A stretch of DNA of 37,388 nt from Streptomyces sp. NRRL B-1347 (lineage in GTDB: Bacteria; Actinomycetota; Actinomycetes; Streptomycetales; Streptomycetaceae): positions 1 through 37,388 of the forward strand of contig NZ_JOJM01000075.1 of NCBI RefSeq assembly GCF_000720325.1, given 5' to 3'. The notes under the pieces were generated by a model. The model had not been told where the DNA came from. It made no database searches and was given only the letters and a program-made list of their open reading frames with translations. Below, piece by piece: positions 1 through 7,086 of the stretch (its first letter is position 1; every line of letters begins with the position of its first letter). A program made the translations under genes and the position numbers.

Positions 1-61
1 CCTCCATCGCGGACCGCAGCGCGACGCGGGCCAGGTCGACGCCCGACACCTCGCCGCTCAT
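1..61 (-). CDS. DUF721 (DciA-like) protein, 5' end only
   Basis: Only the first 20 codons are in the window. They read from an ATG at 61 leftwards and contain SGVDLARVALRSAME, which resembles the N-terminus of Streptomyces DUF721 proteins. That family includes DciA, the helicase operator of many bacteria, so a role in replication is possible for a plasmid copy. The ATG overlaps the TGA of the upstream gene (ATGA at 58-61), so the two are probably translated together. The assignment rests on about 15 residues recalled from family members. The rest of the gene lies outside the window. Confidence 0.55.
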   Translation of the reverse strand, partial: MSGEVSGVDLARVALRSAME

Positions 62-288
62 GCCTGCCCCCACGGGGTGAAGCCGAGGTCCAGGTGACCA
101 AGGCCTGCGAGGCGCTGCACGTTCGAAACGAGCGCCCGCGTGAACAGGCGCTGCGCGGAGTGCTCGCCATACCGGTCGATGTGGTCGTGGACGATCTGGT
201 GGTCGTGCGCGGCGCGGGTGCGCCAGTCGAGCACCTGCTCGCGGGTCAGGTCCTCGAGGACCAGCTCCTGGCCGTCATCGACGTCCAC
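58..288 (-). CDS. hypothetical protein coupled to the DUF721 gene
   Basis: A 76-residue product, if the GTG at 288 is the start. It is helical and charged (EDLTREQVLDWRTRAAHDHQ, then AQRLFTRALVSNVQRL) and ends FTPWGQA. I do not recognise the family. The stop overlaps the start of the DUF721 gene in an ATGA, which supports it being a real gene. No Shine-Dalgarno sequence is clear before the GTG. The frame stays open upstream into the truncated XRE gene without looking coding there, so this may be the 3' part of a gene whose 5' end was lost when the XRE gene was joined to it. Confidence 0.45.
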   Translation of the reverse strand: MDVDDGQELVLEDLTREQVLDWRTRAAHDHQIVHDHIDRYGEHSAQRLFTRALVSNVQRLAGLGHLDLGFTPWGQA

Positions 289-695
289 GACCTGTCGCGC
301 ATGGGGGTGACGACGTGCGCGGGGTAGAGGGTCAGTGAGTCGAGCAGCCTCAGGGTGGTCTCCGGCACCTCCGGTGCTTCGGCGGTGGTGGGGGCCACGA
401 GGTGTGGTGGGCTTCCGGTTCCGAGGCGGTGCAGGTGGCGGCGGGCGTCGTCGTCGAGTCGCAGGGCGGTGGCGAGCGCGTCCAGGACGTCGGGCGAGGG
501 GCGGCGCTGGCGGCCCTGTTCGAGGCGGGTGTAGTACTCGGGGCTGATGCCCGCCAGCGCGGCGACCTCCGCTCTGCGCAGCCCGTTCAGTCGTCGGGTC
601 CTGCTGCGGGGCAGGTCGACGGCTTCCGGAGTCAGCCGTGCCCGGCGCGAGCGCAGGAAGTGGGCCAGGTCGGGCAGTGCTGAGGACGGTGCCAT
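246..695 (-). pseudogene. XRE-family regulator, truncated before its ligand-binding domain
   Basis: From an ATG at 695 the product has an N-terminal helix-turn-helix of the XRE/MmyB class. LRRAEVAALAGISPEYYTR is the recognition region at about residues 39-57, followed by LEQGRQRRPSPDVLDALA. Family members are about 270-290 residues and carry an MmyB-like ligand-binding domain. Here the natural sequence stops at about residue 130, after LLDSLTLYPAHVVTP. It then runs into a short serine/arginine tail with no family character and ends at 149 residues. The DNA-binding half looks intact and could still bind an operator. It is divergent from the MFS gene, the usual arrangement for a local repressor of an exporter. 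Confidence 0.65.
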
Positions 696-725
696 ACGCC
701 GATTATCGGCCCGCCCCTGATCGCT

Positions 726-758
726 GGTGGGGGTGGCCCTGGCGGGGCCACCCCCACC
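726..758. promoter_or_regulatory. strong hairpin between the XRE and MFS genes
   Basis: A 14-bp perfect inverted repeat (726-739 with 745-758) with a 5-nt loop lies between the divergent starts at 695 and 851. In an MFS transcript it would lie in the leader, about 90 nt before the start codon. It could terminate or attenuate that transcript, or insulate the divergent promoters. The structure is seen; its role is inferred. Confidence 0.5.
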
Positions 759-850
759 GGTGCCTGCCCGCAGCGGTGTCTCGTGGCAGTTCGTGTTCCG
801 GCCCAGGCTGGCTCCAGACCCGTCCACGCCGTTCTTGTTGGAGCTCGCTC

Positions 851-2344
851 ATGTCCGCATGCCCTGGGGAAGCACTGTCGCCTCCCTCCTCGTCCTCGTC
901 CCGGTCGGCGTCCGCTGCCCCTGGGACAGTCGACTTCCCCTGCGGACCTGGCATCGCCGCCGTACCGGTACGGGTCCGGTACACGCCCCTGGCAGTGCTG
1001 AGCGCGGCGGCGGGCCTGGATGCCGGCGGTGTCGCCGTGCTCAACAGCGCCTTGCCCTCGATGGGCACACACTTCGGTACCTCGGCGCAGAACCTGTCCT
1101 GGGCGGTGACCGGGTACGCGCTCGCGTTCGCCGGTCTGCTGCTGCTCGGCGGGGCGCTGGCGGACCGGCTGCGCCGCCGGCGCGTGCTCGTCTGGGGTCT
1201 GGGAACGGTGGTGGCGGGCGCGGTGCTCGCGTTCGTGGCACCCGTCTTCTGGATGGTCGTGGCGGGACGCGTCCTGCAGGGGGCGGGCGCGGCGGTCACC
1301 ATGCCCGCGGCTACGGCCCTGTTGACCTCGGTGTATCCCAGCGGTCCGATGCGCTCGCGCGCCCTGGGTGTGTTCTCTGCGGCGCAGGCGGGCTGTTATG
1401 GGGCCGGGCTGGTACTCGGTGGCCTGATCACCAGTGCTGTCGGATGGCGCTGGGTGTTCGCCGGGCAGGCCCTGGCGGCCGTGCTCACCATCGTGGCCGC
1501 GGTGCGGTGGCTGCCGCCGGGAACGCGGCGTCACGGGGCCCGTCTGGACAGGACGGGCACCGGTGCGCTGGCGACGGCCATCGTCTTGATCGTCCTGGGC
1601 GCCGACATGGCGTCCCGGCCCGGGGGCGGCCCGGGGGCTGGTGTGCTGCTCACGGCCGCCGCCGTCAGCGGATACCTGTGGTCACGCCGCGGCCACTCCC
1701 CCGGCGGAGACGCGGTGGTACTGGACCGGAGTCTGCTGCGCCTGTCCGGCGTACGGACCGCGACGGCGGTGGCAGGCGCGTTCTACTTCTGCGTGACCGG
1801 GACGCTGTTCCTGCTGCCCCTCTATCTCCAGCAGGTACGCGGAATGTCCCCGGCCTCTTCCGGTCTCGCGATCCTTCCCGTCAGCCTGGCCGTCGCCATG
1901 GCCGCGCTGGTCTCCGGTCGGCTGATGAAAACGTACGGACCGCGGCCGCTCCTGGCATCGGGGATCGTGCTCACTGCTGGCGGCGTGCTGCTGTGGTGCA
2001 CCGTCGGCGCACACAGCCCTTACGCGGGAGCGGTCCTGGCCGGGCTGATCGTCACCGGCATCGGCCAAGGCCTGGCCTTTCCGGCGCTCACTGCCACCGG
2101 TCTGCGCGATGTCCCGGGCCATGCTCATGGCACCGCCTCGGCCCTCACGACCACCGCCTTGCAGCTCGGCAGTGCCATCGGCCCGACCGTCCTGGCCGGA
2201 GCCGGCCAAGCCGCGGGGGCCGGGGAGCGCGACGCGCTGTCGCTGTCCGGATTCCACTTCGCCTTCGCGACGGCAGCCAGCCTCCTGCTCCTCGTCGGGC
2301 TGTCGGCTACAGCGCGCCTCAGCAAGGGGACGCAGTCGGGGTGA
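851..2344 (+). CDS. MFS drug-efflux transporter (DHA family)
   Basis: A 497-residue polytopic membrane protein, probably a proton-coupled exporter of a small toxic molecule or antibiotic. Motifs of the DHA group are visible: a first helix with LDAGGVAVLNSALPSM, motif A GGALADRLRRRR after helix 2, GRVLQGAGAAVTMPAATAL in helix 4, and a motif-C-like GYGAGLVLGGLI region in helix 5. Length suits a 12-14-helix transporter. The ATG at 851 has GGAG seven bases upstream; the N-terminal 40 residues before RYTPLAVLSAAA are serine/proline-rich, so a later start is possible. It is divergent from a truncated XRE regulator and may have lost ligand-responsive control. Substrate unknown. Confidence 0.88.
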   Translation: MSACPGEALSPPSSSSSRSASAAPGTVDFPCGPGIAAVPVRVRYTPLAVLSAAAGLDAGGVAVLNSALPSMGTHFGTSAQNLSWAVTGYALAFAGLLLLGGALADRLRRRRVLVWGLGTVVAGAVLAFVAPVFWMVVAGRVLQGAGAAVTMPAATALLTSVYPSGPMRSRALGVFSAAQAGCYGAGLVLGGLITSAVGWRWVFAGQALAAVLTIVAAVRWLPPGTRRHGARLDRTGTGALATAIVLIVLGADMASRPGGGPGAGVLLTAAAVSGYLWSRRGHSPGGDAVVLDRSLLRLSGVRTATAVAGAFYFCVTGTLFLLPLYLQQVRGMSPASSGLAILPVSLAVAMAALVSGRLMKTYGPRPLLASGIVLTAGGVLLWCTVGAHSPYAGAVLAGLIVTGIGQGLAFPALTATGLRDVPGHAHGTASALTTTALQLGSAIGPTVLAGAGQAAGAGERDALSLSGFHFAFATAASLLLLVGLSATARLSKGTQSG

Positions 2345-2400
2345 GTCCCAACAGAAAGCCTGACCGGGGCCCGATGTCGAAGACGCGAGGGCACGGCCGT

Positions 2401-2429
2401 CGGGCTCCCGGGGAAGTCCCGGGTGCCCG
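2401..2429 (+). terminator. hairpin terminator after the MFS gene
   Basis: Arms 2401-2412 and 2418-2429 pair as CGGGC-T-CCCGGG with one T-T mismatch and a 5-nt loop, 57 nt after the MFS stop. No U-tract follows, as is usual in Streptomyces. Confidence 0.55.
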
Positions 2430-2460
2430 AATGTGGAACATGGAAGGTGCTGACTGCCTG

Positions 2461-3237
2461 TCAGCGAAGGTGCCGTTCTGCTGCGCTGCTCGGACGGGGG
2501 ATGTTGAACGGCATGCCCCATAGTTCGTCGCCCTTCTCGTCGCACTCCTCCCCCGGCTTCGGGCTCAGCCTCCGGCAGGCAACGGAGCGAATGCCCTCGT
2601 TCTTACGGCGGTAGTCAAGTGAGGCATTGCCATCGGCGCTCTGGTGCAGTCGCGTCAGCGTTTGAGGGTCAGCCTCGTGTCCAGAGCGCCCGGCATCTGA
2701 ACCCCTGGGAAGCCTCCGAACGGCTGTGTGGCTGTTGGGTGGCGTCCCACACGTGCCTCGCGTAGCCCGGGTAGTCCTTGTAGTCGACGAGTAGTCGACG
2801 AACCACTTCAAGGGCGTGTTGTCCCATATACAGCCGACGCTGCACGCCATGTAGAACGCCCCGTCGCAGCGGAGCGTTTCAGACTGCTCGATCTATCCGA
2901 GTACACCGTCGAGCGTCGCCGTGATGGAGCGAAAGGAGACTCCGTCGCCGCGCAGCAACTTCTTGGCCCTGGCATCCCTGGTCGGATTCCCTTCGCCCGG
3001 CTCGGCGGCGGCACGGCATGCCTTCAGCTTCCACGGGTTGTTGTCGTCCCGCTCTACGGGACCGTCGTCCGCTGCGGTCCCCGGCTCCTGAGCTCGTAGC
3101 GACGTGATGACGACTGGCCTCACCCCTCCGCTGCTCGCAAGCCCCGGAGCCGGAGCCGGAGCCGCCGCGACAAGGCCGGTTGCGGCGGTGACCAGGGCGA
3201 GTAGGCCAAGGAGGCTGCTGCGTAAGCGTCTATGCAT
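2461..3237 (-). pseudogene. secreted NucA/NucB-type nuclease, decayed
   Basis: Two open segments in different frames make up one broken gene. From an ATG at 3237 the first begins MHRRLRSSLLGLLALVTAA, a Sec signal peptide ending near AAPAPAPG, and continues to about 2893. The second (about 2461-2700) carries LTRLHQSADG and then CRRLSPKPGEECDE. This matches the region before and into the CDE(F/Y)PF active-site motif of NucA/NucB-family nucleases, but the motif then runs into unrelated residues. The C-terminal catalytic half is missing and the middle has frame shifts. Many Streptomyces encode secreted proteins of this type. It is not expected to be functional. Confidence 0.55.
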
Positions 3238-3394
3238 TCCCGGTCGGGACCGTCCCCAAGGTGCCTGGGAGACCTGACAAGAACTTGGAGAGAACCTTGA
3301 ACTCACAGGACAGCGACCGGATGTTCGCCACGCACTGGCGACCCGTCGGCAGCGACATCGTCCCGTCCTCTACGCAACCCAACCCTCGGCCTCT

Positions 3395-3683
3395 TCAGAT
3401 GACCTGCGGGGCTATGAGGAGGACGACTCGATCGCTCCCAACATCGAAGCCAAGTACCGGATGACCGAAGTCGCCTGCCGGATCCACCAGGACCGGCTTG
3501 CCCAGCCGTCGCCCGAGCTCACGCAGGAAGCCACAGAACACATCAAGCCGCTCCTGGCCCTGCGACTGGCGCAGGTCGACATCGCCGCCTGCCAATCCTG
3601 TACCGAAGAATCCGGCACCCGTACGTCCGGCAGCCCCCCATCAAGTCCGCATCGAAGAAGCAGCGCACGTCCTCCCACAGCAT
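3395..3683 (-). pseudogene. conserved Streptomyces hypothetical protein, internally deleted
   Basis: Three reading frames each hold a piece of what looks like one protein. From the ATG at 3683: MLWEDVRCFFDADLMGG. Then, shifted: LPDVRVPDSSVQDWQA. Then, in a third frame: DVDLRQSQGQERLDVFCGFL followed by GRRLGKPVLVDPAGDFGHPV, ending before 3395. The order matches that of a widespread Streptomyces hypothetical protein as I remember it, except that roughly its middle third is gone. The function of the family is not known to me. The remnant lies among other debris just before the cupin gene. Confidence 0.5.
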
Positions 3684-3798
3684 CAGCCACCCGGCACCCG
3701 GCCGTGCTGCCCGTCCTGCCGGGTCCATGCCGGGCCATGACCTGTTGCGAAGTCGCGCGTGTGAGTGCTGATACGAGCGGCTGCTACCGTCCGGAGCC

Positions 3799-4227
3799 AT
3801 GACCGACGGTGTGTATGTGGGAAATGCTGGCAAGGACGCGGCACTGGACCGGGGGTGGCTGCTGGGACATTTCAAGGATGCCTCCGACCCTCGGCACAGC
3901 GAGGCCGTAGAGATCAAATGGGGTGTCCATTCCCCCGGCGATGAGCGGGCTCAGTGGGTGACCGGCGAAGAACGGACCGCCTTGCTCGTTCTCATCAGCG
4001 GGCGCTTCCGTGTGGAACTGCCCGGGCGCAGTGTGCTTCTGACCCAGCAAGGGGACTACGTCGTCTGGGGTCGCGGTGTCGATCATTCCTGGTGCGCGGA
4101 GGAGGAGTCCGTGGTGCTCACGGTCCGCTGGCCCTCTGTCTCCGGCTACAAAGTGATCGATGAGGCCGGATCCGCCACTGACCACCTCCCTTCGTACGGG
4201 ACCTCGTCCGGCACGGTGGCCTCGTAG
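3799..4227 (+). CDS. cupin-fold protein
   Basis: A 142-residue cytoplasmic protein with the outline of a single cupin barrel. A region rich in beta strands contains EIKWGVHSPGDERAQWVTGE (about 32-51), the conserved middle LLVLISGRFRVELPGR (about 56-71), GDYVVWGRGVDHSWCAEEES (about 79-98) and VLTVRWPS. The pair GVDHSW with the earlier H/E residues could hold a metal, but the classical HxH motif is not obvious. Database entries of this type are often misnamed signal peptidase. The ATG has CCGGAG five bases upstream. It stands alone, and its substrate cannot be read from the sequence. Confidence 0.7.
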   Translation: MTDGVYVGNAGKDAALDRGWLLGHFKDASDPRHSEAVEIKWGVHSPGDERAQWVTGEERTALLVLISGRFRVELPGRSVLLTQQGDYVVWGRGVDHSWCAEEESVVLTVRWPSVSGYKVIDEAGSATDHLPSYGTSSGTVAS

Positions 4228-4472
4228 CGAACGGCCTCCGCCGAGGCGGGCCAGCGGCACTTCCTCTCGCCGACCTCATCGGCTGCCCAAGGCACCAGCC
4301 CGGTGTCCTGCCCCGCCCTGGCCACTCCCCCACCAACCGTTGCTCCTCATCTGCGCGGCCCAACTGACTACCTGCTGTGCTGCTGGATCACGTTCGGCGG
4401 ATCCTCCGCTGTGATCGCCCACGCGGGGCACGGCACCTCCCGCTTGTGGCTCGCGTCCGGCTGCAGGTGCGG

Positions 4473-4496
4473 CGAGCTTTACCGCGGTAAAGCTCG
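4473..4496. repeat. parS-like palindrome, copy 1
   Basis: The core CTTTACCGCGGTAAAG at 4477-4492 is extended to a 24-bp perfect palindrome. It lies in DNA with no recognised gene, between the cupin gene and the leaderless operon. It is one of five identical 16-bp cores in the window. Confidence 0.75.
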
Positions 4497-4674
4497 AAGA
4501 AGGACCAGGGCGTCCGGCCTGCTTACGCCGTCCAAGTTTCGTCTGACGTCGAGAGTCAGCCTTGGCCATGCTCGCTCTTGCTGACACACGGGCCTGGTCT
4601 GCCCTCTGCGGCCCTCGTACGGGTCAGCACCTGCCTCACTCAACCTGGACGACCGCTACCGCCGATGAATCCGA

Positions 4675-4704
4675 ATGACATCGAAGGTGCTGCTGTCCTA
4701 GCGT
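4675..4704 (+). promoter_or_regulatory. leaderless promoter for the 4711 gene
   Basis: ATGACA (4675-4680) and TAGCGT (4699-4704) are separated by 18 bp, a good match to the principal sigma factor. The ATG at 4711 is only 6 bp after the -10 box and no Shine-Dalgarno is present, so transcription probably starts at or next to the start codon. Confidence 0.5.
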
Positions 4705-4710
4705 TTCGCC

Positions 4711-4827
4711 ATGATCTCCCCTGCCGGCGCCAGCGACGAGAATCCCGGCGGCGTGACCATCAGCTCCCTGGACAACGCGGCTCTGGCAGCCGAGATCCAG
4801 CACCTCTTCGCCGAGGAGTCGCAGTGA
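4711..4827 (+). CDS. 38-residue small protein, first gene of a two-gene unit
   Basis: From the ATG at 4711 the product begins MISPAGASDENPGGVTISSL and ends ALAAEIQHLFAEESQ. It is acidic, probably with a short helix at the C-terminus, and has no recognisable domain. Its TGA overlaps the GTG of the next gene (GTGA at 4824-4827), which strongly suggests translational coupling. A leaderless promoter is placed exactly for this start. It could be a short partner of the downstream protein or serve to deliver ribosomes to it. Confidence 0.5.
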   Translation: MISPAGASDENPGGVTISSLDNAALAAEIQHLFAEESQ

Positions 4828-5297
4828 CTTCCGGCCTGCGCATCACCTGGGCCTTGGGAGCACATGGGTGGGCTGACTGCACTGTTGAGGACGAGCGGGC
4901 GAAAGCAGAGCTCACCGCGTCCTACATCAGCAATGCGCCCGAGGAGTTCCTGACTGCGGTGACCCGGCTCGTCGGCGGCGAGACGGAGACCCGCGCGCAG
5001 TTCGAAGCGGAGCCGACGGCCTACCGCTGGATCTTCTACGGCGAAGGCGAGGACGGCTGGGTCCGCGTTCTGGAACTGCGTCATGGCAGCGACCACGACA
5101 ACAAGGGCACCGAGATCTGGTCGGCTCAGCTCCCCATCGACACGATCGCCCGAGCCGTGATCCTCTGCTTCGACGAGGTGGCTCGGTCCTACGGAGAGAG
5201 CAGCTACCGCAGCAAGTGGGGCGAGCACTTCCCTCGAACCGAGCTCGAAGCCCTCAGACGCCTCCGGCGCGCTCACCGCCGCAGCGATGGCACCTAA
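4824..5297 (+). CDS. conserved hypothetical protein (DUF-type, 157 aa)
   Basis: The GTG at 4824 overlaps the stop of the 38-residue gene. The product begins MTSGLRITWALGAHGWADC and is acidic, with many aromatic residues: PEEFLTAVTRLVGGETE, AYRWIFYGEGEDGWVRVLEL, and a C-terminal half with RAVILCFDEVARSYGESSYR and KWGEHFPRTELEALRRL. Proteins like this are common in actinomycetes beside plasmid and toxin/immunity genes, but I know of no assigned function. No signal peptide or membrane segment is present, so it should be cytoplasmic. Upstream in-frame sequence to 4578 does not look coding, which supports the GTG start. Confidence 0.7.
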   Translation: MTSGLRITWALGAHGWADCTVEDERAKAELTASYISNAPEEFLTAVTRLVGGETETRAQFEAEPTAYRWIFYGEGEDGWVRVLELRHGSDHDNKGTEIWSAQLPIDTIARAVILCFDEVARSYGESSYRSKWGEHFPRTELEALRRLRRAHRRSDGT

Positions 5298-5381
5298 ACC
5301 CTCAGGAGGCCGCAGTTCAGGTCACCACCTGGCGATGGCCTACTTCCACTGAGACGAGACGGTTCCCCTGGGGCAGGGACC

Positions 5382-5555
5382 TCAGCGGCAGAGTTCCATG
5401 ACCCTGTCGTCGAAGTCGGGGAACGCTCGTGCCGCCTGCTCGATCACGGCGACTGCGGGCAACCGGCAGTCAGGTGCGAACCTCTCGGCGATGGCCGTCA
5501 GCTCTCCCACACACCTACGGTCAGCGATGGATCCATCATCAGCTGATGCGGCGCC
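5382..5555 (-). pseudogene. C-terminal remnant of a hypothetical protein
   Basis: The minus strand is open for 57 codons before a TGA at 5382 and reads like real protein: CVGELTAIAERFAPDC, then VIEQAARAFPDFDDRVMELC. An in-frame TGA lies just upstream and the only likely start would be an internal GTG. I take it as the 3' end of a gene that has lost its 5' part. The family is not recognised. Confidence 0.35.
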
Positions 5556-5606
5556 TCATCGGGGACGTCACGGCGGTCGTGCCGACTCCCCCTCGACAGA
5601 GCCACC

Positions 5607-5624
5607 GCTTTACCGCGGTAAAGC
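5607..5624. repeat. parS-like palindrome, copy 2
   Basis: The core CTTTACCGCGGTAAAG is at 5608-5623 with one extra paired base on each side. It lies about 470 bp before the + strand parA, in DNA without a recognised gene. Confidence 0.75.
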
Positions 5625-5862
5625 TCCCTGCCCCACGAAGGTCCGTGGCCGGTCCTGACAACAGGCCATGTTCCGTCCCCGACGAACTCCGGAGGCTCTG
5701 AGCAGCACCGCTCACAGCAAGAGGGAACATGCCACTCCCCCGGGCTCCACACTCCCCTGGTCCCGCCGCACCCAAGGTGCCCCTGTCGCGCAGGCAGCAC
5801 TGAGACAAGCAGCGAAGCCTCATGCCACCAGCCTTCTCAGGACAGCGGCGAGCAACTCGGTC

Positions 5863-5934
5863 GTAGTAGCTAGCGCGCTAGCTACTACACGAACGACCGG
5901 GCTAGGCATCGTGCTAGAGCCCGCGCTAGCCGTC
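5863..5934. repeat. 26-bp palindrome and 12-bp phased GCTAG repeats
   Basis: A perfect 26-bp palindrome (5863-5888) centred on TAGCGCGCTA is followed by CTAG tetramers at 5902, 5914 and 5926. The 12-bp units start GNGCTAG. The palindrome's second CTAG at 5878 is exactly 24 bp before 5902, so the phase is kept across one missing unit. CTAG is normally rare in such DNA. Placed 160-230 bp before the parA/RHH operon, this is a good candidate for an iterated centromere or operator bound by a ribbon-helix-helix protein. The pattern is seen; the role is inferred. Confidence 0.5.
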
Positions 5935-6024
5935 GTGCACGCATCCACGCCCCACGATTCGCCCCCCGCTGCGTCCAGCCAGGTGAACGGACAGCAGCAG
6001 TAGGCGACAGGGCTGTGTGTCGCA

Positions 6025-6091
6025 CTGGACGTGGCCGCCATGAGGCATAACGTCGATCATCACATGATGTCCAAAATGTGACGGGATGTGA
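6025..6091 (+). promoter_or_regulatory. promoter and ATGTGA operator of the parA/RHH operon
   Basis: CTGGAC (6025-6030) and TAACGT (6048-6053) with a 17-bp spacer form a plausible promoter. From the expected start point onward there are three copies of one hexamer: TCACAT at 6060-6065 (inverted), then ATGTGA at 6076-6081 and 6086-6091, the last two 10 bp apart and reaching the start codon. This suits autorepression by one of the two operon products. Confidence 0.45.
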
Positions 6092-7086
6092 TGTCAGTGG
6101 CCCTGCGCACCGTGAAGCTCGGCGTCGTGGACCTCAAGCATGTGAAAGCCGTGCTCCGCCGCCGACTGCAACTGATGAGCGAGGGCGTCCACGACCGCAA
6201 GGTCATCGTCATCGTGAACGGCAAGGGCGGGGTCGGGAAGAGCAGTCTGGCCGCAGCTCTCTCCGCGGCGCTGTCCAAGACCGGCCTGAAGGTCCTCCTC
6301 GTCGAGATGGACGAACAGGGCAACCAGGACGAGGACCTCGGTACGGCCGCCAGCGGGCTCGCCGACGACGGTCACGCCCAGGCCGCGGCTCTCCTCGAAG
6401 GCAAGCCCTTCGAGCCGGTCGGAGAGGCGCGCCCCAATCTCTCCGTCATCCCCGGCGGCCCCGCGCTGCAGGACGTGATCGAGGAGCTGTACTGCCAGCG
6501 GCGGGTGGCCGTGAACAGCGGCGCGCCCGAGGACCAGTTCGCCTGGATGGGCATGTACGCCGCCGCCATCGACCCCGTCCGACACCTCTACGACGTGATC
6601 ATCCTCGATGTCGCGCCCGGCTCCGAACCTCTGCAGTTGCAGGCCCTCGTAGCCGGCGACATGACTCTGGTACCCACCCGCTCCGATCCATCCTCACGCA
6701 AGGGACTACGCACTGTCGCCCGGCGCTTCGCTCAGGCCCGGCAACTGAACCCCCTGCTGCGCCTGCTAGGGGTCGTGATCTTCGCGACCGCGTCTGCGGC
6801 CACCCGCGTCCAGAAGAAGATCAAGAATCAGTTGGCTGAGGATCTCAACGGCGCGGCCCCAGTCATGGACCAGACGATCCGCCACGTGGAGGCGGCCGCT
6901 GTGGCCTGCCGTACTCACGGTGCCGTGCCGCAGGAACTGGCCGTCGACACCGCCGCCGACCTCGACCCCGCCGTCCGGCGCTCCCTGCGTGCGCTAGCCG
7001 GTGACTACCGCTCCTTGGCCCTGGAGGTTCTGCAGGCCAAGGCGGCGCTGGACCAGGAGACGACTCAGCAGAAGGGCGCGGCATGA
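6091..7086 (+). CDS. parA: ParA-family partition ATPase (module 1)
   Basis: A 331-residue ATPase of the ParA/MinD class, which moves plasmid copies apart by ATP-dependent binding to the nucleoid. The deviant Walker A box GKGGVGKSS is at about 44-52, Walker A' VEMDEQGN at 71-78 and Walker B YDVIILDVAPG at 167-177. A 36-residue N-terminal piece rich in Arg and Lys precedes the ATPase domain and might touch DNA. The start could be GTG 6088, ATG 6091 or an internal ATG at 6175; ACGGGA favours 6091. The stop overlaps the next gene in ATGA, so its partner is the 287-residue protein. It is only remotely like the - strand ParA in this window. Confidence 0.87.
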   Translation: MSVALRTVKLGVVDLKHVKAVLRRRLQLMSEGVHDRKVIVIVNGKGGVGKSSLAAALSAALSKTGLKVLLVEMDEQGNQDEDLGTAASGLADDGHAQAAALLEGKPFEPVGEARPNLSVIPGGPALQDVIEELYCQRRVAVNSGAPEDQFAWMGMYAAAIDPVRHLYDVIILDVAPGSEPLQLQALVAGDMTLVPTRSDPSSRKGLRTVARRFAQARQLNPLLRLLGVVIFATASAATRVQKKIKNQLAEDLNGAAPVMDQTIRHVEAAAVACRTHGAVPQELAVDTAADLDPAVRRSLRALAGDYRSLALEVLQAKAALDQETTQQKGAA

